Origin: Candidatus Kapaibacterium sp. | GTDB taxonomy: Bacteria > Bacteroidota > Ignavibacteria > Kapaibacteriales > HRBIN21 | Direction of reading: 5' to 3' | Assembly: GCA_938084565.1 (NCBI GenBank) | Contig: CALKEU010000004.1 | Span: 121,103-185,102, forward strand | Length of the DNA: 64,000 bases | Translations under genes and position numbers: made by a program | The notes under the pieces: model-generated | What the model saw: the letters and a program-made list of their open reading frames with translations, nothing else | What the model was told of the DNA's origin: nothing | Database searches by the model: none | Shown: positions 44,788-55,156 of the stretch, in pieces | How positions within the stretch are numbered: position 1 is the stretch's first letter | Layout: every line of letters starts with the position of its first letter

Positions 44788-46861
44788 TCGCCTCGCCTAC
44801 GAAAAGAGCCTCTACTTGCGCCAGCACGCCGATAATCCCGTGGATTGGTATCCGTGGGGTCCTGAAGCCTTCGCTCGAGCCCAGCAGGAAGACAAACCTG
44901 TCTTCCTCTCCATCGGCTACTCGGCCTGCCACTGGTGCCATGTCATGGAACGGGAATCCTTTGCCGATCCAGAAGTTGCCCGCATCCTCAACGAGCACTT
45001 CATCTGCATCAAGGTCGACCGCGAGGAGCGGCCCGACATCGATACCTTCTACATGCACGCCTGTCAAGCCATGACTGGGCACGGGGGCTGGCCGCTGACC
45101 ATCATCATGACCGCCGACAAACGCCCCTTCTTTGCCGCTACCTATATCCCCAAGACGGACCGCCTTGGACGCCCGGGACTCCTGCGACTACTGCCAGAGA
45201 TTGCCCAGCTCTGGCGCTCCCACCGCCAGGAGCTCCTGGACTATGCCGAGCGCGTACTGGACTTCCTCCGCCACCGACATCCCCCCGTAGAGGGCCACCC
45301 GTCAGAGGAATTACTCCAGCAGGCCTTCGCGCAGCTCCAGCAACAGTGGGACGAACGCTACGGCGGCCTCAGCGGCGCCCCAAAATTTCCCATGGTGCCT
45401 CAGCTCCTCTTCCTCCTGCACTGGTGGTACCGCACCGGTGCCGAAGAGCCTCTGAAAATGGTCGAGCACACCCTCTTCCAGATGCGCTTGGGCGGACTCT
45501 ACGACCATATCGGCTTCGGCTTCCACCGCTATACAACAGACGAGCGGTGGCGTCTGCCCCACTTCGAAAAGATGCTCTCTGATCAGGCGCTCCTGACGAT
45601 CGTATATGCGACCGCCTTCCAGATTCAGCGCTCCCCACTCTGGGCGCAAACTGTCACCGAAGTACTCCACTACTGCCATCGCCAGCTCCGCTCCCCCGAA
45701 GGAACCTTTTACACCTCCGAAGACGCCGATAGCGCTGGCGAAGAAGGCGCCTTCTATCTCTGGACGGACGGTGAGCTGCGCACCCTTCTGGAGCCCGAAG
45801 AATACGAATTCCTGCGCTTCGCCTTCGGCGTCGAACCCTCGGGCAATCTCCCGGGCCGCCCCTTCAACCATCTCTTCCAAACCGCTCCGTGGGAAGCTCT
45901 CGCCGAGCGGTACGGCACCTCTCCCCTTGAACTCCAGCAGCGCTGGGAAATCCTCCGCCAACGGCTCCTGCGACAACGACAGCGTCGCATACCTCCCCAG
46001 CGCGACGAGAAGGTGCTCACCGACTGGAATGGCCTCATGCTAGCTGCCCTCTCGATTGCTGCCCGCAGCCTCGGGGAGGAAAGCTATACCGACTCCGCCC
46101 AACAGCTTGCGGCCTTCTTTCTCACCCATTGGCAGCGCCACGGGCAACTCTTCCACTGTTACACCGACGGCCAGTGGGCTATCCCCGGAATGCTCGACGA
46201 CTACGCCTTTCTCCTCTGGGGGTTGCTGGAATTGTACACGACCACCCTCCAGCCTCCACTCCTAGACGCAGCGCTCAACCTGGCGCAGCAACTCTACAAC
46301 CGCTTCTGGGATGCCCGCTCCAGCAGCTTCTTCCCGACAGCTCCCGAGGCGTCAGAGTTACCCATTCGCTACCGCAGTGATGGCGCCGACGGTGCCACCC
46401 CCTCCGGTTCAGCCGTAGCATGCTGGTGTTTTCTCCGTCTCGGCCACATCACCGGCGAGCCCTACTGGCACACTCGAGCTGAAGAAGCCCTCAGCCACCC
46501 ACCACAGACCCTCTTCCAGTTCCCAATGGCTTTCCCATGGTGGCTCATTGCACTGGATCTGGCCTTCGGCCCTACAAGCGAGGTATGCCTCCTTGCCCAG
46601 AGGCCGAATCCCCTCTTCCGAGAGCTCCTCACCGAAGTCCATCGTTCCTTCCTTCCACGGACGATTCTGACGGGTGCGGCAGGACATCTGGAGCTCTTCC
46701 GCCGTTTGGCTCCAGGCTATGGGGCCTCCCCCCTACAAGGCGAGGCGCTCGCCTATGTCTGCACCGAAGGAAGATGCCTCCCACCAGTGCAGACAGCTTC
46801 TGACTTGGCTCGGCTGCTGCCCCAACGCACGCCTCCTGGGTCAAGGACGGGAAGGTGCTGA
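44780..46861 (+). CDS. YyaL-type thioredoxin-domain (DUF255) protein
   Basis: A 693-residue protein. The N-terminal DUF255 thioredoxin-like domain has [16 protein letters not shown] and SACHWCHVM (C50-x2-C53), then [16 protein letters not shown] six-hairpin glycosidase-like alpha/alpha region follows with [35 protein letters not shown]. It closes with [15 protein letters not shown], near the normal family end. Function is unproven; relatives include spermatogenesis-associated protein 20. Translation is coupled to the DinB-like gene (8-base overlap). The last 109 bases overlap hemW on the opposite strand. Confidence 0.92.
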   Translation: MANRLAYEKSLYLRQHADNPVDWYPWGPEAFARAQQEDKPVFLSIGYSACHWCHVMERESFADPEVARILNEHFICIKVDREERPDIDTFYMHACQAMTGHGGWPLTIIMTADKRPFFAATYIPKTDRLGRPGLLRLLPEIAQLWRSHRQELLDYAERVLDFLRHRHPPVEGHPSEELLQQAFAQLQQQWDERYGGLSGAPKFPMVPQLLFLLHWWYRTGAEEPLKMVEHTLFQMRLGGLYDHIGFGFHRYTTDERWRLPHFEKMLSDQALLTIVYATAFQIQRSPLWAQTVTEVLHYCHRQLRSPEGTFYTSEDADSAGEEGAFYLWTDGELRTLLEPEEYEFLRFAFGVEPSGNLPGRPFNHLFQTAPWEALAERYGTSPLELQQRWEILRQRLLRQRQRRIPPQRDEKVLTDWNGLMLAALSIAARSLGEESYTDSAQQLAAFFLTHWQRHGQLFHCYTDGQWAIPGMLDDYAFLLWGLLELYTTTLQPPLLDAALNLAQQLYNRFWDARSSSFFPTAPEASELPIRYRSDGADGATPSGSAVACWCFLRLGHITGEPYWHTRAEEALSHPPQTLFQFPMAFPWWLIALDLAFGPTSEVCLLAQRPNPLFRELLTEVHRSFLPRTILTGAAGHLELFRRLAPGYGASPLQGEALAYVCTEGRCLPPVQTASDLARLLPQRTPPGSRTGRC

Positions 46862-48033
46862 CTGCTGCCGGTGTGGCGCTCCCACAGGCGTTCGGCCGAG
46901 AGGGTCAGTTCTGCTGCAAGCTCATCGCAGACGAGGTATCCACGCCAATTCAAGCGCAGATGCGTCTCCGACCACTCCTGCACCAGCCCGAGCTCCTGCC
47001 ATCGGCGTAGCAGAGCGTACGCCCCATCAGCAAGCTCAATCCCATACTCACGGCGTAGGCGCTCGAAGGAAACTCCATCGGAGCGGAGCCCCAGAAAAAT
47101 GAGCTCGGCAAGCCGCTCGCGCGGGCCAATATGCTCGGAACCCGCTATGGGGAGCTTGCCGCAGCGCAGGGCGGCAAAGTACCGTTCGATGCTGCGAACA
47201 TTCCAGTATCGGCGTCCCCGCACGTATCCATGTGCCGATGGCCCGAGCGCAACGTACTCCTCCCCATGCCAGTAGAGCAGATTGTGTCGGCATTCGGAGC
47301 CAGGGCGGGCAAAGTTGGATACCTCGTAGTGTCCATAGCCGGCGGCCATGAGCCGTTCGACCGCTAGTTCATACTGTGCTACATCGAGCTCCTCGGGCAC
47401 TGGAGCAATCTCTCCCCGACGCCACCGGGCGTAGAGAGCCGTACCAGGCTCCCAGATGAGACTATAGGCCGAAATGTGCGATGGCTCGAGCGCAACAGCG
47501 CGTTCAAGGGTCCGCCGCCATGTCTGGAGTGTCTGTCCTGGCACGGCAAACATGAGGTCGACATTGACCTGCTCAAACCCCGCCTCGTGGGCCCACTGTA
47601 TCGCCATGGCAGCTTCTTCGGCCGTGTGAAGCCGTTCGAGGAAGCGGAGTTCAGCCTCTTCGAACGATTGAACCCCGACGCTCAGCCGCGTCAGACCCAA
47701 CTGCCGATATATGCGGAGCTGCTCCCGGCTCACTGTGCCAGGATTGCACTCCAGCGTCCACTCGGCCTGCGGCTCTATGGTGAAGGTAGCCCGTATGCGC
47801 TCGAGGAGGCGTTCGAGCTGGAATGGGGTCAGCAACGAAGGCGTCCCACCCCCGATGTACACCGTCACCAGCGGCTCCTCGAGCACCGCGGGGAACTGTT
47901 CCGCCAGAAGCTCTATTTCCCGACAGAGCGCCTCCACAAACGCCTCGAGAAGCCCCGGGCGCTCGACAGAGTAAAAGTCACAGTAGCTGCACTTGTGCTG
48001 GCACACCGGTATGTGAACGTAGAGGCCACGCAT
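46753..48033 (-). CDS. hemW: radical SAM heme chaperone HemW
   Basis: Binds heme and a 4Fe-4S cluster, probably delivering heme to target proteins; related to but distinct from the coproporphyrinogen dehydrogenase HemN. The 426 residues start [10 protein letters not shown] with the radical SAM cysteines C11-x3-C15-x2-C18 followed by DFYS, the HemW pattern. [22 protein letters not shown] and the C-terminal HemN domain follow. The family usually ends near LTLSAERLW; here about 37 extra residues follow, read antisense to the end of the YyaL-type gene. It shares a TGATG junction with the upstream signal peptidase gene. Confidence 0.94.
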   Translation of the reverse strand: MRGLYVHIPVCQHKCSYCDFYSVERPGLLEAFVEALCREIELLAEQFPAVLEEPLVTVYIGGGTPSLLTPFQLERLLERIRATFTIEPQAEWTLECNPGTVSREQLRIYRQLGLTRLSVGVQSFEEAELRFLERLHTAEEAAMAIQWAHEAGFEQVNVDLMFAVPGQTLQTWRRTLERAVALEPSHISAYSLIWEPGTALYARWRRGEIAPVPEELDVAQYELAVERLMAAGYGHYEVSNFARPGSECRHNLLYWHGEEYVALGPSAHGYVRGRRYWNVRSIERYFAALRCGKLPIAGSEHIGPRERLAELIFLGLRSDGVSFERLRREYGIELADGAYALLRRWQELGLVQEWSETHLRLNWRGYLVCDELAAELTLSAERLWERHTGSSQHLPVLDPGGVRWGSSRAKSEAVCTGGRHLPSVQT

Positions 48034-48872
48034 CAGTGTAGGAGCCGTCCAAGCCGGGACCACCGAAGGCGGCCCTCTGTGTCTACCGAATAGTAGATGG
48101 CCACCGCCTTCCCTACAATGGCGCTCTGCGGGACAACACCCCAGTGGCGGGAGTCAGAGCTATTGCGGTAGTTATCGCCCATCACGAACACGTAATCCTG
48201 GCGTATCCGGTACTCTGTACTCGGCCGGCCGTCGAGGTAGACCGTATCATGCCGCACCTCCACGTGGACTCCCTCGCGCACGAGCACCGGCATCCACTCC
48301 GGCAGCGTACGGGCAGACAGCGGAATGAGCATCCCGCGGGCAGGCACAATCGTACGCTGCGGCGCTTCGCGCAGACCAGATAGCCAGTACGCTGTCCGAT
48401 TGATGAACAGTGTGTCCCCGGAAAAGCCTACCGTATCACCCGGCAGCCCAACGACTCGCTTGATGTAGTACTGCGGCTTCTCAGGGTGTGCTTGGCCGAG
48501 CTCGCCGGGGAAGTCCAGCACGATAATGTCCCATCGCTGCGGAAAGCGGTACCACCAGCGTACCTCATGCGGCAAGCGAATCCCCAGCAGCGGGAGCCGT
48601 TCGGACAAGCCGATAGCATAGGCTATGCGGCTGATGAACACGTAATCTCCAGGCAGCAGTGTCGGCGCCATCGAGAGCGAAGGAACGTAGCAGAAATCCA
48701 CCACCAGGACCTTGAGCACGAAAGCAATGCCGACAGCCATGAGAGCAGCCTCGAGAATATCTCGCCTGCGGAGACGTTTCGGGGTTTCCACTAGGCGAAA
48801 GGTTCGGGAGGCCGCACGTGCCGGACGCTGGCACCACCGCTCTCCACCCCGGAAGCTCAGGGACACCTTCAT
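48033..48872 (-). CDS. lepB: signal peptidase I (second of two)
   Basis: Inner-membrane protease that removes signal peptides. The 279 residues have one TM (about 42-60), the catalytic serine S67 in CYVPSLSMAPTLLPGD, the catalytic lysine K138 in YYIKRVVGLPGD, and box E as MGDNYRNSSDSRHWG. A basic 35-residue cytosolic N-terminus precedes the TM. It follows the first signal peptidase gene with no gap and is coupled to hemW by TGATG. It is clearly divergent from its neighbour, so this is not a recent duplication. Confidence 0.94.
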   Translation of the reverse strand: MKVSLSFRGGERWCQRPARAASRTFRLVETPKRLRRRDILEAALMAVGIAFVLKVLVVDFCYVPSLSMAPTLLPGDYVFISRIAYAIGLSERLPLLGIRLPHEVRWWYRFPQRWDIIVLDFPGELGQAHPEKPQYYIKRVVGLPGDTVGFSGDTLFINRTAYWLSGLREAPQRTIVPARGMLIPLSARTLPEWMPVLVREGVHVEVRHDTVYLDGRPSTEYRIRQDYVFVMGDNYRNSSDSRHWGVVPQSAIVGKAVAIYYSVDTEGRLRWSRLGRLLH

Positions 48873-49814
48873 TTAGCGCACACGCGTGCCTATGCGCTCC
48901 CACCGGATGCTCAGTACCTTCTGCAGGAACGAGCTCACCGGTATGAGCGGATCCCACGACCAGTAGACCACCATCGGCTTCCCAACGACGTTCTCCATTG
49001 GGATGAAGCCCCAGTAACGGCTGTCCTCGCTGTTGTCGCGGTTATCACCGAGCCCGAAGCAGTAATCCCGTTTCACCACGTAAAAGCGCGCCGGCTTACC
49101 ATCCAGGAGAATCTGGCCATCGCGGACGGCCACCGTATGGCCTTCGCGCCGGATGAAGATATCCCACTCCAGGATGTTCTGCAGGTTTAGCCAGAGCGTA
49201 TCGCCGCGCTTTGGAACGCGGAGAGGGCCGTAGTTGTCCCTCGTATAGCCTCGCCCACGCGGAAACGTCCGATACTGATCCCCCGGCGGCGGTGGGAGAG
49301 TACTCAGCAGCGCATGGGGTGGCAGAGGCTGCTCCACCCCGTTGACAAAGAGCCTCTTTTGACGGATCTCAACCGTGTCCCCGGCTACCGCAACACAGCG
49401 CTTGAGGTAGTACTGAAACTCCCGTGGCTCGATCTCATCCCGGTACCCGGGAAAGATGAACACAATGACGTCCCCTCGCTGAGGTTGCCGCAGGCCCGGC
49501 AGCCGTACGTAGGGCAGCGCAATGTTGAGGAAGGGGATGATCTGCGGTGTGGAGGGACCGAAGACGACCCGATTGACGAAGAGAAAATCCCCGGCTCGCA
49601 CTGTCCCTTCCATGGAACCGGTTGGCACGACGAAGGAGGCTACGGCTAAGCCATTGATGACCATGACCACCCCCAGTGCCCCAAGCAGACTCCGGATCCA
49701 TGCCCACACAGCCTCGGCAGCTGTCTTTGGTCGGCGCCGCTGCGCCTTCCGACGCTGACGTGCTGCCCGGTACTGCTGCCACGCCGTTGCGACAATCTCC
49801 CGAAAACGTCCCAT
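48873..49814 (-). CDS. lepB: signal peptidase I (first of two)
   Basis: A 313-residue type I signal peptidase. It has a very basic N-terminus (residues 14-30), one TM (about 40-62), S67 in FVVPTGSMEGTVRAGD, K138 in YYLKRCVAVAGD, and box E as LGDNRDNSEDSRYWG. It also has a larger insertion domain (about 140-230). It lies 11 bases after lepA, the classic lepA-lepB order, and is followed immediately by a second lepB. The two copies may divide labour between substrates, for example the many T9SS and barrel precursors, but that is inference. Confidence 0.95.
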   Translation of the reverse strand: MGRFREIVATAWQQYRAARQRRKAQRRRPKTAAEAVWAWIRSLLGALGVVMVINGLAVASFVVPTGSMEGTVRAGDFLFVNRVVFGPSTPQIIPFLNIALPYVRLPGLRQPQRGDVIVFIFPGYRDEIEPREFQYYLKRCVAVAGDTVEIRQKRLFVNGVEQPLPPHALLSTLPPPPGDQYRTFPRGRGYTRDNYGPLRVPKRGDTLWLNLQNILEWDIFIRREGHTVAVRDGQILLDGKPARFYVVKRDYCFGLGDNRDNSEDSRYWGFIPMENVVGKPMVVYWSWDPLIPVSSFLQKVLSIRWERIGTRVR

Positions 49815-49825
49815 CGGCTCCGCCC

Positions 49826-51637
49826 TTATCTTTCAATGCTCAACACCGCCAGAAAGGCTTCCTGTGGGATCTCTACCCGCCCCACCTGCTTCATCCGCTT
49901 CTTACCCTCCTTTTGCCGCTCCAGGAGCTTCCGCTTTCGTGTCACATCCCCCCCATAGCACTTGGCTAGCACATTCTTGCGGAGCGGCTTAATGGTCTCC
50001 CGCGCAATGACACGGGAGCCGATAGCAGCTTGGATGACCACCTCGAAGAGCTGCCGGGGAATGAGCTCCCGCAATTTGACGCACAGCTTACGCCCCCAGT
50101 CGTAAGCGCGACTACGGTGGACCACCATAGACAGCGCATCGACAGGCTCTCCATTGATGAGGATGTCCAATTTGACCAGCTCGCCAGGGCGGTAGCCGAT
50201 GTGCTCGTAGTCGAAGGAGGCATACCCCTGGGAGACGGACTTGAGCTTGTCGTAGAAGTCGAAGATGACCTCCGCCAGGGGCAGCTCGAACTGTAAATCC
50301 ACCCGTGTCGGCGCCAGGTAGGACATTCCCACCTGCGTTCCCCGCCGTTCAATGCACAGCCGCATGATTGGTCCGATATAATCGGTCGGCGTGATAATCT
50401 GCGCCCGAATGTAGGGCTCAGCAATCTCTTCAATGTGTGTCGGAGGGGGCATCTGGGCGGGATTGTCCACGTAGAGGATCTCTCCATCGGTCCGCCGTAC
50501 CTGGTAGCGGACGTTCGGGACAGTAACGACGATGGCCTGCCCAAACTCCCGCTCGAGCCGCTCTTGGACAATTTCCATGTGGAGCAATCCGAGAAAGCCG
50601 CATCGAAAGCCAAAACCGAGTGCCGCCGATGTTTCTGGCTCGTAGACAATGGCAGCATCATTGAGCGCAAGCTTGGCGAGCGCGTCACGTAGTTCCTCAA
50701 AGTCTTCGGCATTGGCCGGATAGATACCGCAGAAGACCATGGGTTTGACCTCGCGGAAGCCCGGCACTGGCTGTTGGCAGGGCCGATGAGCATGCGTGAC
50801 GGTATCGCCCACCTTCGTATCCTGCACCCGCCGGATGTTGGCGACAAGGTAGCCGACCATCCCAGCGGTCAGCTGCTCGACTGGCTGCCGTTTTAACTGC
50901 TTGACGCCGACTTCGTCGACTTCGTAAACCTGCTGCGTTGCCCAGAAGAGGATGCGGTCGCCCTTCTGCACCGTGCCGTCGAAGAGGCGCACGTAGACGA
51001 CAACTCCACGGTAGGGATCGAACACGGAATCGAAGATCAGAGCCTGCAGCGGAGCCTCAGGATCTCCCTTCGGCGGCGGAATGCGTTCAATGATGGCTGA
51101 GAGCAACTGCTCAACCCCCGTGCCGTGCTTGGCCGACACCAGAAGGATCTCCTCCGGACGGCATCCGATGAGGTCGACGAGCTGCTGTTGGACAACCGGA
51201 AGCATGCCCGCGGCATTGGGCAGATCGATTTTGTTGATGACCGGGATAATCTCCAAGCCTGCCTCCACCGCCAGATAGAGATTGCTCACCGTCTGCGCCT
51301 CAACCCCTTGAGTGGCATCCACAACCAGGAGTGCACCCTCACAGGCCGCCAACGAGCGAGAAACTTCATAGGAAAAATCCACGTGCCCCGGCGTATCGAT
51401 GAGATTCAGGATGTATTCCTCACCGGCAGCCCTGTACCGCATCTGCACCGCATGCAGCTTGATCGTAATGCCCCGCTCTTGCTCCAGGGGGTTGTCGTCC
51501 AGAATCTGCTCGGTGACCATCTCCCGGGAGCTGACGCTACCGGTCAGCTCGAGCAGACGGTCTGCCAGGGTGGATTTGCCGTGGTCGATGTGCGCAATGA
51601 TGCAGAAGTTGCGAATGTGGGAGAGCTCCCTCCTCAT
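49826..51637 (-). CDS. lepA: elongation factor 4 (LepA)
   Basis: Ribosomal GTPase of 603 residues. G1 is AHIDHGKST (about 15-23), switch regions are [13 protein letters not shown] and [16 protein letters not shown], and NKIDLPNA is the specificity motif. The LepA-specific C-terminal domain ends [39 protein letters not shown]. The frame opens with TTG at 51658, but the ATG at 51637 with GGAG just upstream fits the family start. A TAATTTTG promoter element lies upstream. It leads the lepA-lepB-lepB-hemW operon. Confidence 0.96.
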   Translation of the reverse strand: MRRELSHIRNFCIIAHIDHGKSTLADRLLELTGSVSSREMVTEQILDDNPLEQERGITIKLHAVQMRYRAAGEEYILNLIDTPGHVDFSYEVSRSLAACEGALLVVDATQGVEAQTVSNLYLAVEAGLEIIPVINKIDLPNAAGMLPVVQQQLVDLIGCRPEEILLVSAKHGTGVEQLLSAIIERIPPPKGDPEAPLQALIFDSVFDPYRGVVVYVRLFDGTVQKGDRILFWATQQVYEVDEVGVKQLKRQPVEQLTAGMVGYLVANIRRVQDTKVGDTVTHAHRPCQQPVPGFREVKPMVFCGIYPANAEDFEELRDALAKLALNDAAIVYEPETSAALGFGFRCGFLGLLHMEIVQERLEREFGQAIVVTVPNVRYQVRRTDGEILYVDNPAQMPPPTHIEEIAEPYIRAQIITPTDYIGPIMRLCIERRGTQVGMSYLAPTRVDLQFELPLAEVIFDFYDKLKSVSQGYASFDYEHIGYRPGELVKLDILINGEPVDALSMVVHRSRAYDWGRKLCVKLRELIPRQLFEVVIQAAIGSRVIARETIKPLRKNVLAKCYGGDVTRKRKLLERQKEGKKRMKQVGRVEIPQEAFLAVLSIER

Positions 51638-51665
51638 CTTTCTCCACAATGCCGCCAACAGCAGG

Positions 51666-51673
51666 CAAAATTA
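51666..51673 (-). promoter_or_regulatory. TAnnTTTG promoter element (TAATTTTG) of the lepA operon
   Basis: Exact match, 28 bases upstream of the lepA ATG at 51637, in the 116-base gap 51638-51753 that also carries the tRNA-Leu promoter on the other strand. Confidence 0.6.
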
Positions 51674-51713
51674 GCAGCCCCGTCGGATGCAGTGTACTCC
51701 CCTTGTGCCTTCG

Positions 51714-51742
51714 TTTGTGCTCGGCCCTGGTCTGTATTTTCG
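51714..51742 (+). promoter_or_regulatory. candidate promoter of tRNA-Leu (TTTG, 17-base spacer, TATTTTCG)
   Basis: TTTG at 51714-51717 and TATTTTCG at 51735-51742 resemble a -33/-7 pair with one mismatch in the -7 element. The -7 element ends 11 bases before the tRNA. It is the only site in the window where I see both boxes, although the spacer is shorter than usual. Confidence 0.5.
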
Positions 51743-51753
51743 CGCATAGCCCC

Positions 51754-51839
51754 GCCCGGATGGCGGAACCGGTAGACGCACGGGACTTAAAATCCCGTGG
51801 GGCGCACGCCCCGTGCGGGTTCGACTCCCGCTCCGGGCA
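51754..51839 (+). tRNA. tRNA-Leu (anticodon UAA)
   Basis: An 86-base class II tRNA. The acceptor arm is GCCCGGA/TCCGGGC with discriminator A, and the D arm is of the Leu type (GGCGGAACCGGTAGACGC). The anticodon stem is CGGGA/TCCCG with loop CTTAAAA, so the anticodon is UAA at 51788-51790. A long variable arm (GGGGC/GCCCC) and T arm GCGGG-TTCGACT-CCCGC follow. The genome encodes ACC then G, so the terminal CCA is added after transcription. Its 3' two-thirds lie antisense to the end of the mutL reading frame. Confidence 0.98.
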
Positions 51840-53622
51840 CCGGCGGACGCTCGAAGAGGCGGTCCAAATCGCGACGGTGGAGCTCCACCACCACAGGGCG
51901 TCCGTGGGGACACACATAGGGCAGGAAGCACTGCTGGAGTTCTTGCAAGAGAGCTTTCATCTCCTGCTCCGAGAGCGTCTGTCCGGCCTTGATAGCTGCT
52001 CGACAGGCCAGCGTCGCAATGAGCCGATCGAGCTTCGGCGACTCAGCCGTTTCCGCATCTCCGACAGCAAGGAGCTCCCGGAGGATCTCTTCCTCTTGAC
52101 CGGCAGGCAGGTCTGCCGGAACCGCAGCCAGCTCGACTCCGCCATGAGGAAGCCGCTGCAGCTCAAAGCCAAGCCCGTGCAGGAATTCCCACAACTCTTC
52201 CACCCGCGCCAGCTGTGCTGGCTCCAGGGGCAATGGCAATGGCAGCAAGAGGCGTTGGGGTACTGCACGCTTCTCTTCCCAGGCTCGGCGGAAACGTTCG
52301 TAGAGGATACGCTCGTGAGCAACGTGCTGATCGACAATGCGCACCCCTTCGGCTGTCTCCCAGAAGATATACGTGTTGTGCACCTGCCAGCAGCGGTAGC
52401 TCGGCTCCGTCAATTCGGGCGATATCTGCGGCTGCGGTAGCAGTTGCACAGAGGCCGTCCCCCGAGGGTGAACCCTCCCGGTGGGGAATGCTCCCCGAGG
52501 GCGCCCCTCAATGTGTTGCGGTGCAACAAGCTCCCCTGTCAAGCGATTCACCAGCAGGGGCTGCCCCTCTTCGGTCCGCTCCACCACCAGAGGTGGAGCC
52601 GCCGCTTGGAGTGAAACTGTAAGGGCTAGATGGTGGCGCCCCAGCGTCTCCCGCACCGCCTGGAGAACAGCAGAGAAGGCCTGGCGTTCATCCTCGAATT
52701 TGACCTCGTGCTTCTGCGGATGGACATTGACGTCAACCCGCTCGGGATCCACCTCGAGGTGGAGCACAAACAGCGGATAGGTGCCGCTCTCCAGCAGATG
52801 CTCATAGGCAGTGTAGACGGCATGGCTTAGCCCCCGATGGGAGATCCAGCGGCCGTTGAGGAAGAAGAACTGGTGGGTCCTCACCGGGCGTGCACACTCC
52901 GGATGTCCGACAAAGCCCCAGATACGGAAGCCTTCGTAATCGGCATTCACCGGCAGCAGACGCTCGGCCAGCTCACTGCCGAAGAGAGTAGCGAAACGCT
53001 CCTCGAGCCTGCCAGGAGCTACATCCAGGATGAGCGAGTGCTCATCGCTCAGCAGAAAGCGCACCAAGGGATGCCCCAGCACAAAGCGCGTCATCGTATC
53101 GGCAATGAGTCGGAACTCGGTGAGCTCAGAGCGCAGGAATTTGCGGCGGGCAGGGACGTTGTAGAAGAGGTTGCGCACCAGAACTTGTGTCCCCACCTCT
53201 CCTGCATACGGCTCAATGCGGGGTTCTGTCTCAGGCTCTGAAAGCAATCGCCACCCGACTGGGGCGTCAGCCCGGCGCGTACGGATCTCCAGCTGCGCCA
53301 CAGCAGCAATTGAGGCCAGTGCCTCACCGCGGAAGCCGAGAGTACGGATCCGATAGAGATCCTCCAGCGTGCGAATCTTGCTCGTTGCATGGCGCCGGAT
53401 GCAGAGTGCCAGATCCGCCCGGCTCATCCCAGAGCCATTATCCACAACGTGGATGAGCCGTTTCCCGGCACCGTGTACCGTTACTGCCACGGTGTCGGCT
53501 CCGGCATCGAGTGCATTCTCGACCAGCTCCTTCACCACCGACTCTGGCCGTTGGACAACCTCGCCAGCGGCAATCTGACTGGCAATGAGGTCCGGCAGAA
53601 TCCAAATGTGCTGCTCCTCCAT
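51787..53622 (-). CDS. mutL: DNA mismatch repair protein MutL
   Basis: GHKL ATPase and probable nicking endonuclease of mismatch repair. The 611 residues show the ATPase motifs KELVENALDAGAD (31-43), DNGSGM (61-66) and TLGFRGEALASI. The C-terminal endonuclease motif is DQHVAHERILYE, one change from DQHA(x)2E(x)4E, and CPHGRP is the metal-site element near the end. I start at the ATG at 53622 (GAGGGGAGAG upstream); the frame to 53856 is spurious. The family ends near LDRLFERP. The last 17 residues are read antisense through the tRNA-Leu gene, and the TAA stop is the complement of its anticodon loop. Confidence 0.95.
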   Translation of the reverse strand: MEEQHIWILPDLIASQIAAGEVVQRPESVVKELVENALDAGADTVAVTVHGAGKRLIHVVDNGSGMSRADLALCIRRHATSKIRTLEDLYRIRTLGFRGEALASIAAVAQLEIRTRRADAPVGWRLLSEPETEPRIEPYAGEVGTQVLVRNLFYNVPARRKFLRSELTEFRLIADTMTRFVLGHPLVRFLLSDEHSLILDVAPGRLEERFATLFGSELAERLLPVNADYEGFRIWGFVGHPECARPVRTHQFFFLNGRWISHRGLSHAVYTAYEHLLESGTYPLFVLHLEVDPERVDVNVHPQKHEVKFEDERQAFSAVLQAVRETLGRHHLALTVSLQAAAPPLVVERTEEGQPLLVNRLTGELVAPQHIEGRPRGAFPTGRVHPRGTASVQLLPQPQISPELTEPSYRCWQVHNTYIFWETAEGVRIVDQHVAHERILYERFRRAWEEKRAVPQRLLLPLPLPLEPAQLARVEELWEFLHGLGFELQRLPHGGVELAAVPADLPAGQEEEILRELLAVGDAETAESPKLDRLIATLACRAAIKAGQTLSEQEMKALLQELQQCFLPYVCPHGRPVVVELHRRDLDRLFERPPVPGAGVEPARGVRPTGF

Positions 53623-53700
53623 CCGCTCTCCCCTCTGAAGCAAAGGCAGAGACGCAGAGCCTTGGACTCGATTGCCAACGGTGCTCTCGGCGCTTCTCCC

Positions 53701-53708
53701 TACTTTTG
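53701..53708 (+). promoter_or_regulatory. TAnnTTTG promoter element (TACTTTTG) of the aldo/keto reductase-like gene
   Basis: Exact match, 32 bases upstream of the ATG at 53741, in the 118-base divergent gap shared with mutL. Confidence 0.55.
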
Positions 53709-53740
53709 CAGTGTGTTGTCTCGTGCGGAGGATTGACGCC

Positions 53741-55156
53741 ATGCCCCTTCTTCCTCGATTCGGGATGAGCACATGCCGTCTGGGGACACGCCAGCATGCC
53801 CAGCCTTTGATGGAGGCTGCATGGCAAGCGGGTATTCGCCTCTTTGCGACAGCCACCAGCTACGACGATGGTTTCGGCGAAGCTCTCCTCGGAGAGCTTC
53901 GTGGGCAGTTTTCGGAGGCGCCACACGTGCTGGTCTCCATTGGTCTCATCGAAGGCATCCTCTACCACCAGGCTCTGGAGCGGGAACAGGCTGGCGCTCC
54001 GTACCCCGAGCTCGTCCAGCTGCGCGAAGGGGCATGGTACTGCATCCATCCCAGCTTCCTGGATGAGCAGCTGAGCCAAACGCGCCACCGACTCGGGCAC
54101 GCCTACCGTGTGAGCGTCCTCCTCCAGCATCCGGAAAGTTTCCTCCAGTGGGCCTCCGCTCAGGGCCTTCCCCAGGAAGAGGCCTTGCGCGAACTGCTGC
54201 GACGTCTCGAACACGCCTTCGCCTTCCTCGAGCAGGCCTGCCGGCAGGGACATATCACCGCCTACGGCCTCCACTCTGAAGCTCTCATCCCAACTGGCAC
54301 GACTGCCCCAGCTATTTCGGTAGCTGAGCTAGTTGAGCTAGCACATGCCATTGCTGGTCCAGACCATCACTTCCGCCTCCTCAGTGTCCCTTTCAATCTC
54401 TTCGAGCCCGCTGCAGCTACCGAACCCGTGGTAGGGGATGCAACGTTGCTGGAGTACGCCCTACAGCAGCAGTTGCACGTGATCGCCTATCGTCCCTTAA
54501 CGGCCCGTCTCAATGGGCGTCCGGTGCTGCTGGCTGAACCCCCTGTAGAGCGCAGCGGCTTGGTTTCTGTGGAACACATCCGCGGCCAGCTCCGTGAATT
54601 CGTCCGCACAGAAGTCCAGCTCTTGCGCTCACTCATGGAATTGCCGCTCGACGGGGTCCAGCGCGATATGGTGCGAGAACTCCTCACCCTGAGTCTCCTG
54701 CTGCAAGAGCACTGGCATGAATTTGCCAGCTACGAGGACTGGATCCGGATTCGGACGGGGTATCTTTCGGACCGTTTTCACTCGATCCGCTCCACCATCG
54801 AACCGCTCCTGACGGAGGCTCTGCGCCCGTACTGGGAGACGTACGCTGAGCGTTTCCGGCAGACTCTGACGGACATTACGCGGCTCTATGCCGCGCGGGC
54901 TTGGGAGCGAGCGCGCCGGCTACGCACTGTGCTCGAAGATGTTCTCCGCCATCCCATCCCACCGGTTCCTCTGGCCCAACTGGCTTTGGCCCTTCTCTGC
55001 TCGACTGAAGGAGTAGGCACAGTCGTTGTAGCTAGCGCGTCAGCGGCTCACCTTGCTGAACTAGCAGTGGTGGAAAACCTGAAACTGCCCCGGCTAGGAC
55101 GTCACCACTGGGGACAGCTGTACAGGGCCCGTACCATCCTGGAGCATGGCTTCTGA
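53741..55156 (+). CDS. aldo/keto reductase-like protein with altered active site
   Basis: A 471-residue protein, longer than the usual about 330. It opens FGMSTCRLGTRQHAQPLMEAAWQAGIRLFATATSYDDGFGEALLGE, matching the start of the aldo/keto reductase barrel, and has SVLLQHPES at the strand with the usual catalytic histidine. However the usual catalytic Asp (in a FIDTA-type motif) is Ala (LFATA), and the Lys-bearing strand reads HVLVSIGLIEG with no lysine. Catalysis by the normal tetrad is therefore doubtful. About 140 residues of extra helical sequence (about 290-430) precede the last strands. GGAGG lies upstream of the start. It overlaps the next small gene by 11 bases. Confidence 0.75.
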   Translation: MPLLPRFGMSTCRLGTRQHAQPLMEAAWQAGIRLFATATSYDDGFGEALLGELRGQFSEAPHVLVSIGLIEGILYHQALEREQAGAPYPELVQLREGAWYCIHPSFLDEQLSQTRHRLGHAYRVSVLLQHPESFLQWASAQGLPQEEALRELLRRLEHAFAFLEQACRQGHITAYGLHSEALIPTGTTAPAISVAELVELAHAIAGPDHHFRLLSVPFNLFEPAAATEPVVGDATLLEYALQQQLHVIAYRPLTARLNGRPVLLAEPPVERSGLVSVEHIRGQLREFVRTEVQLLRSLMELPLDGVQRDMVRELLTLSLLLQEHWHEFASYEDWIRIRTGYLSDRFHSIRSTIEPLLTEALRPYWETYAERFRQTLTDITRLYAARAWERARRLRTVLEDVLRHPIPPVPLAQLALALLCSTEGVGTVVVASASAAHLAELAVVENLKLPRLGRHHWGQLYRARTILEHGF

